From positions 171,973 to 235,972 of the forward strand of contig NZ_JACHJH010000001.1 in assembly GCF_014203555.1 (NCBI RefSeq): 64,000 nt of DNA, written 5' to 3'. This DNA comes from Streptomyces olivoverticillatus (GTDB taxonomy: Bacteria; Actinomycetota; Actinomycetes; Streptomycetales; Streptomycetaceae). Numbering within the stretch: position 1 is the stretch's first letter; the number at the start of each line of letters is the position of its first letter. Both the position numbers and the translations under genes were made by a program. The notes below the pieces were generated by a model that ran no database searches, was not told the DNA's origin, and saw nothing but the letters and a program-made list of their open reading frames with translations. Shown in pieces: positions 61,463 through 64,000 of the stretch.

Positions 61463-64000
61463 GTGACCGCACGACCGCCGTCCAGCCCCCCGCCCCGCGA
61501 GCCGGGCCCCGGCCCGGAAACCGGCAGCATCCCGGCGACGTTCCTGCCCGGCCGCCCGGCCGGGACCCGGGAGCCGGTGCCGCCCCCGCGCCCGGTACCG
61601 GGCGCTTCGGCGCACCTGCCCCCGGCCGTGCCCGTCCGCCAGGCGGCCCGGGGCCGCAAGCGCGAAGGGGTGCCGGGGGCGCGGGCGGAGAGCGGTGACG
61701 GCGGGGCTCCGGCGACGCCCCGGCCTCCCCGCGCCGCATCGCCGGGCCCCGGGCCCGGGTCCACCCCCGACCCCAGGCCCACTCCCCCGCTGCCCGACCC
61801 CGGGCCGACGCCCTCACCCGACCCCGCCCCCGCGCCCGTACCCGGGCCGGGTCCGCGGCCCACGCCCGACCCCACGCCGAACGGCGCGACGAGCCCCGGC
61901 CGGGGCGTGCGCCGCGCCGAGCCGCTGGACGACGGCGAGCGCACGCGGCTGCTGCACGGCGCGCATCACGACCCGCACGGCGTTCTCGGGGCTCACCACG
62001 TGCCCGGTGGGGTCGCCTTCCGCACCCTGCGCCCCTTCGCGCGCTCCGTGGCGGTCACCGCCAAAGGGCTCCGGGCCGAGCTGCACGACGAAGGCGACGG
62101 CTTCTTTGCCGGGGTGCTGCCGCTGAGCGAGATCCCGCAGGGCTACCGCCTGATGGTGACCTACGACGGCAGCGAGCTGGAGGCCCACGACCCCTACCGC
62201 TTCCTGCCCGCGCTCGGTGACCTCGACCTGCACCTCATCGGCGAGGGCCGCCATGAAGAGCTGTGGCAGGCGCTCGGCGCGCACCCCATGACGCACGAGG
62301 GCGTCACCGGCACCCGCTTCACCGTGTGGGCGCCGAACGCCCTGGGCGTCCGCGTCGTCGGCGACTTCAACTACTGGGACGGCACCGGCCATCCGATGCG
62401 CTCGCTGGGCGGCACGGGCGTGTGGGAGCTGTTCCTGCCGGGCGTCGGCGAGGGCGCGCTGTACAAGTTCCAGATCACCCGGCCCGACGGCACCCACACC
62501 CTGCGCGCCGACCCGATGGCCCGGCGCACCGAGGCGCCGCCCGCCACCGCCTCGATCGTGCACGCCTCGCACTACGACTGGCGCGACGCCGCGTGGATGG
62601 AGCACCGCGGGGACCGGCCGGTGCACGAGGCGCCGTTCTCCGTCTACGAGCTGCACCTGCCATCCTGGCGCCCGGGCCTCACCTACCGGCAGCTCGCGGA
62701 GCAACTGCCCGCGTACGTCAAGGATTTGGGCTTCACGCACGTGGAGCTGATGCCCGTCGCCGAGCATCCCTTCGGCGGCTCGTGGGGCTACCAGGTGACC
62801 GGTTTCTACGCCCCGACGGCGCGCCTGGGCACGCCGGACGACTTCAAGTACCTCGTGGACGCGCTGCACCGCGCCGGGATCGGGGTGCTGGTCGACTGGG
62901 TGCCGGCGCACTTCCCGAAGGACGACTGGGCGCTGGCCGAGTTCGACGGCCGTCCGCTGTACGAGCACGGGGACCCGGCGCGGGCCTCGCACCCGGACTG
63001 GGGGACGCTGGAGTTCGACTACGGGCGCCGGGAGGTCCGCAACTTCCTGGTGGCGAACGCCGTGTACTGGTGCCGGGAGTTCCACGTCGACGGGCTGCGC
63101 GTGGACGCGGTCGCCTCGATGCTCTACCTCGACTACTCGCGCGAGCCGGGCCAGTGGACGCCGAACGTGCACGGCGGCCGGGAGAACCTCGACGCGGTGG
63201 CGTTCCTGCAGGAGATGAACGCCACCGTCTACCGCTGCTGCCCCGGCGTCGTGACGGTCGCCGAGGAGTCGACGGCCTGGGACGGCGTCACCCGCGCCAC
63301 CCACCACGTCGGCGCGGGCGGCTTCGGGGGGCTGGGCTTCGGGCTGAAGTGGAACATGGGGTGGATGCACGATTCGCTGGACTACGTGGCGAAGGAGCCG
63401 GTGCACCGCAAGTACCACCACGGCGAGATGACGTTCGCCATGGTCTACGCCTACAGCGAGAACTACGTGCTGCCGATCTCGCACGACGAGGTCGTGCACG
63501 GCAAGCGGTCGCTGGTGTCGAAGATGCCGGGCGACTGGTGGCAGCAGCGGGCCAACCACCGTGCGTTCCTGGGCTTCATGTGGGCCCACCCGGGGAAGCA
63601 GCTGCTGTTCATGGGGCAGGAGTTTGCGCAGGGCGCCGAGTGGTCGGAGGGGCACGGGCCCGACTGGTGGCTGCTGGATCCCTCGTACGCGGCGGAGGCG
63701 GACCACCGGGGCGTACGGGACCTGGTGCGCGACCTCAACGCGCGCTACTGCGCGACGCCGGCGCTGTGGCAGCGGGACACCGTGCCGGAGGGCTTCGCGT
63801 GGATCGAGGGCGATGCGGCGGAGGACAACGTCTTCGCCTTCCTCCGCTTCGACGCGGAGGGGGTGCCGCTGCTGTCGGTCAGCAACTTCTCGCCGGTGGT
63901 GCGGCACGCCTACCGGCTGGGGGTGCCGTGGGGGGACGGGGTGTGGGAGGAGTGCCTCAACACGGATGCGGAGGCCTACGGCGGGAGCGGCGTCCGGAAC
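61463..64000 (+). CDS. glgB: 1,4-alpha-glucan branching enzyme, 3' end missing
   Basis: About 846 codons are present and the frame runs off the right edge. The GTG at 61463 has GGAGGA seven bases upstream; the ATG at 61448 overlaps that site. The first ~145 residues are a Pro/Gly/Arg-rich, probably disordered tail, then the GlgB N-module ([12 protein letters not shown]), CBM48 ([20 protein letters not shown]) and the GH13 barrel: nucleophile Asp in [14 protein letters not shown], acid Glu in [11 protein letters not shown] and [12 protein letters not shown]. It adds alpha-1,6 branches to the glucan built by GlgE. Confidence 0.95.
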   Translation, partial: MTARPPSSPPPREPGPGPETGSIPATFLPGRPAGTREPVPPPRPVPGASAHLPPAVPVRQAARGRKREGVPGARAESGDGGAPATPRPPRAASPGPGPGSTPDPRPTPPLPDPGPTPSPDPAPAPVPGPGPRPTPDPTPNGATSPGRGVRRAEPLDDGERTRLLHGAHHDPHGVLGAHHVPGGVAFRTLRPFARSVAVTAKGLRAELHDEGDGFFAGVLPLSEIPQGYRLMVTYDGSELEAHDPYRFLPALGDLDLHLIGEGRHEELWQALGAHPMTHEGVTGTRFTVWAPNALGVRVVGDFNYWDGTGHPMRSLGGTGVWELFLPGVGEGALYKFQITRPDGTHTLRADPMARRTEAPPATASIVHASHYDWRDAAWMEHRGDRPVHEAPFSVYELHLPSWRPGLTYRQLAEQLPAYVKDLGFTHVELMPVAEHPFGGSWGYQVTGFYAPTARLGTPDDFKYLVDALHRAGIGVLVDWVPAHFPKDDWALAEFDGRPLYEHGDPARASHPDWGTLEFDYGRREVRNFLVANAVYWCREFHVDGLRVDAVASMLYLDYSREPGQWTPNVHGGRENLDAVAFLQEMNATVYRCCPGVVTVAEESTAWDGVTRATHHVGAGGFGGLGFGLKWNMGWMHDSLDYVAKEPVHRKYHHGEMTFAMVYAYSENYVLPISHDEVVHGKRSLVSKMPGDWWQQRANHRAFLGFMWAHPGKQLLFMGQEFAQGAEWSEGHGPDWWLLDPSYAAEADHRGVRDLVRDLNARYCATPALWQRDTVPEGFAWIEGDAAEDNVFAFLRFDAEGVPLLSVSNFSPVVRHAYRLGVPWGDGVWEECLNTDAEAYGGSGVRN

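Overview
This is a GC-rich, densely coding actinobacterial chromosome segment. Streptomyces or a close relative is the natural reading: third codon positions are almost all G or C, GTG starts are common, there is an actinobacterial tandem glycine riboswitch ahead of gcvT, and the gene set includes a GlgE-type trehalose/glycogen cluster, YkuD L,D-transpeptidases with Ig-like domains, SseB-like proteins and secreted lipoproteins. No rRNA, tRNA, insertion sequence, phage gene or CRISPR array was seen.

Layout. 1-8 kb: partial LOG-family protein, a small lipoprotein, a two-component system, the tRNA-thiolation pair mnmA and cysteine desulfurase, a TRIC-type channel and a secreted M1 aminopeptidase. 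8-14 kb: a complete five-gene peptide ABC importer on the minus strand. 14-17 kb: two SseB-like proteins and a P-loop ATPase. 17-20.4 kb: glycine riboswitch, gcvT, gcvH and glyA, closed by a strong terminator.

20.3-35.3 kb is the accessory part and the main interest. From memory of Streptomyces coelicolor, glyA is followed directly by sdaA; here about 15 kb sits between them. The block holds an aspartate-kinase/aspartate-semialdehyde-dehydrogenase pair, two regulators, an aldehyde dehydrogenase, a hydroxyacid-oxoacid transhydrogenase-like enzyme, an ATP-grasp ligase and an MFS exporter on the minus strand. Facing away on the plus strand are two related M29/NicX-fold proteins flanking a 20-residue peptide gene, a heme-oxygenase-like diiron oxidase, an unknown possibly GNAT-like protein and a DUF2817 (M14-like) metallopeptidase. 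The peptide gene has an ideal ribosome binding site and is followed at once by a 14-bp stem, the usual arrangement for over-producing a RiPP precursor or a carrier peptide. I read the block as an uncharacterised biosynthetic cluster in which a tiny ribosomal peptide is substrate or scaffold; product and chemistry are unknown.

35.5-43 kb returns to core genes: sdaA, cutA, small proteins, an EF-hand protein, an amidase, a HATPase regulator, a crotonase and two tandem L,D-transpeptidases. 43-52 kb: glgX, a heterodimeric ABC exporter with one degenerate ATP site, and a secreted M4 protease. 52-64 kb: glgP, divergent from glgE-treS-pep2-glgB, which make and use maltose-1-phosphate for alpha-glucan and connect it to trehalose; glgB runs off the right edge.
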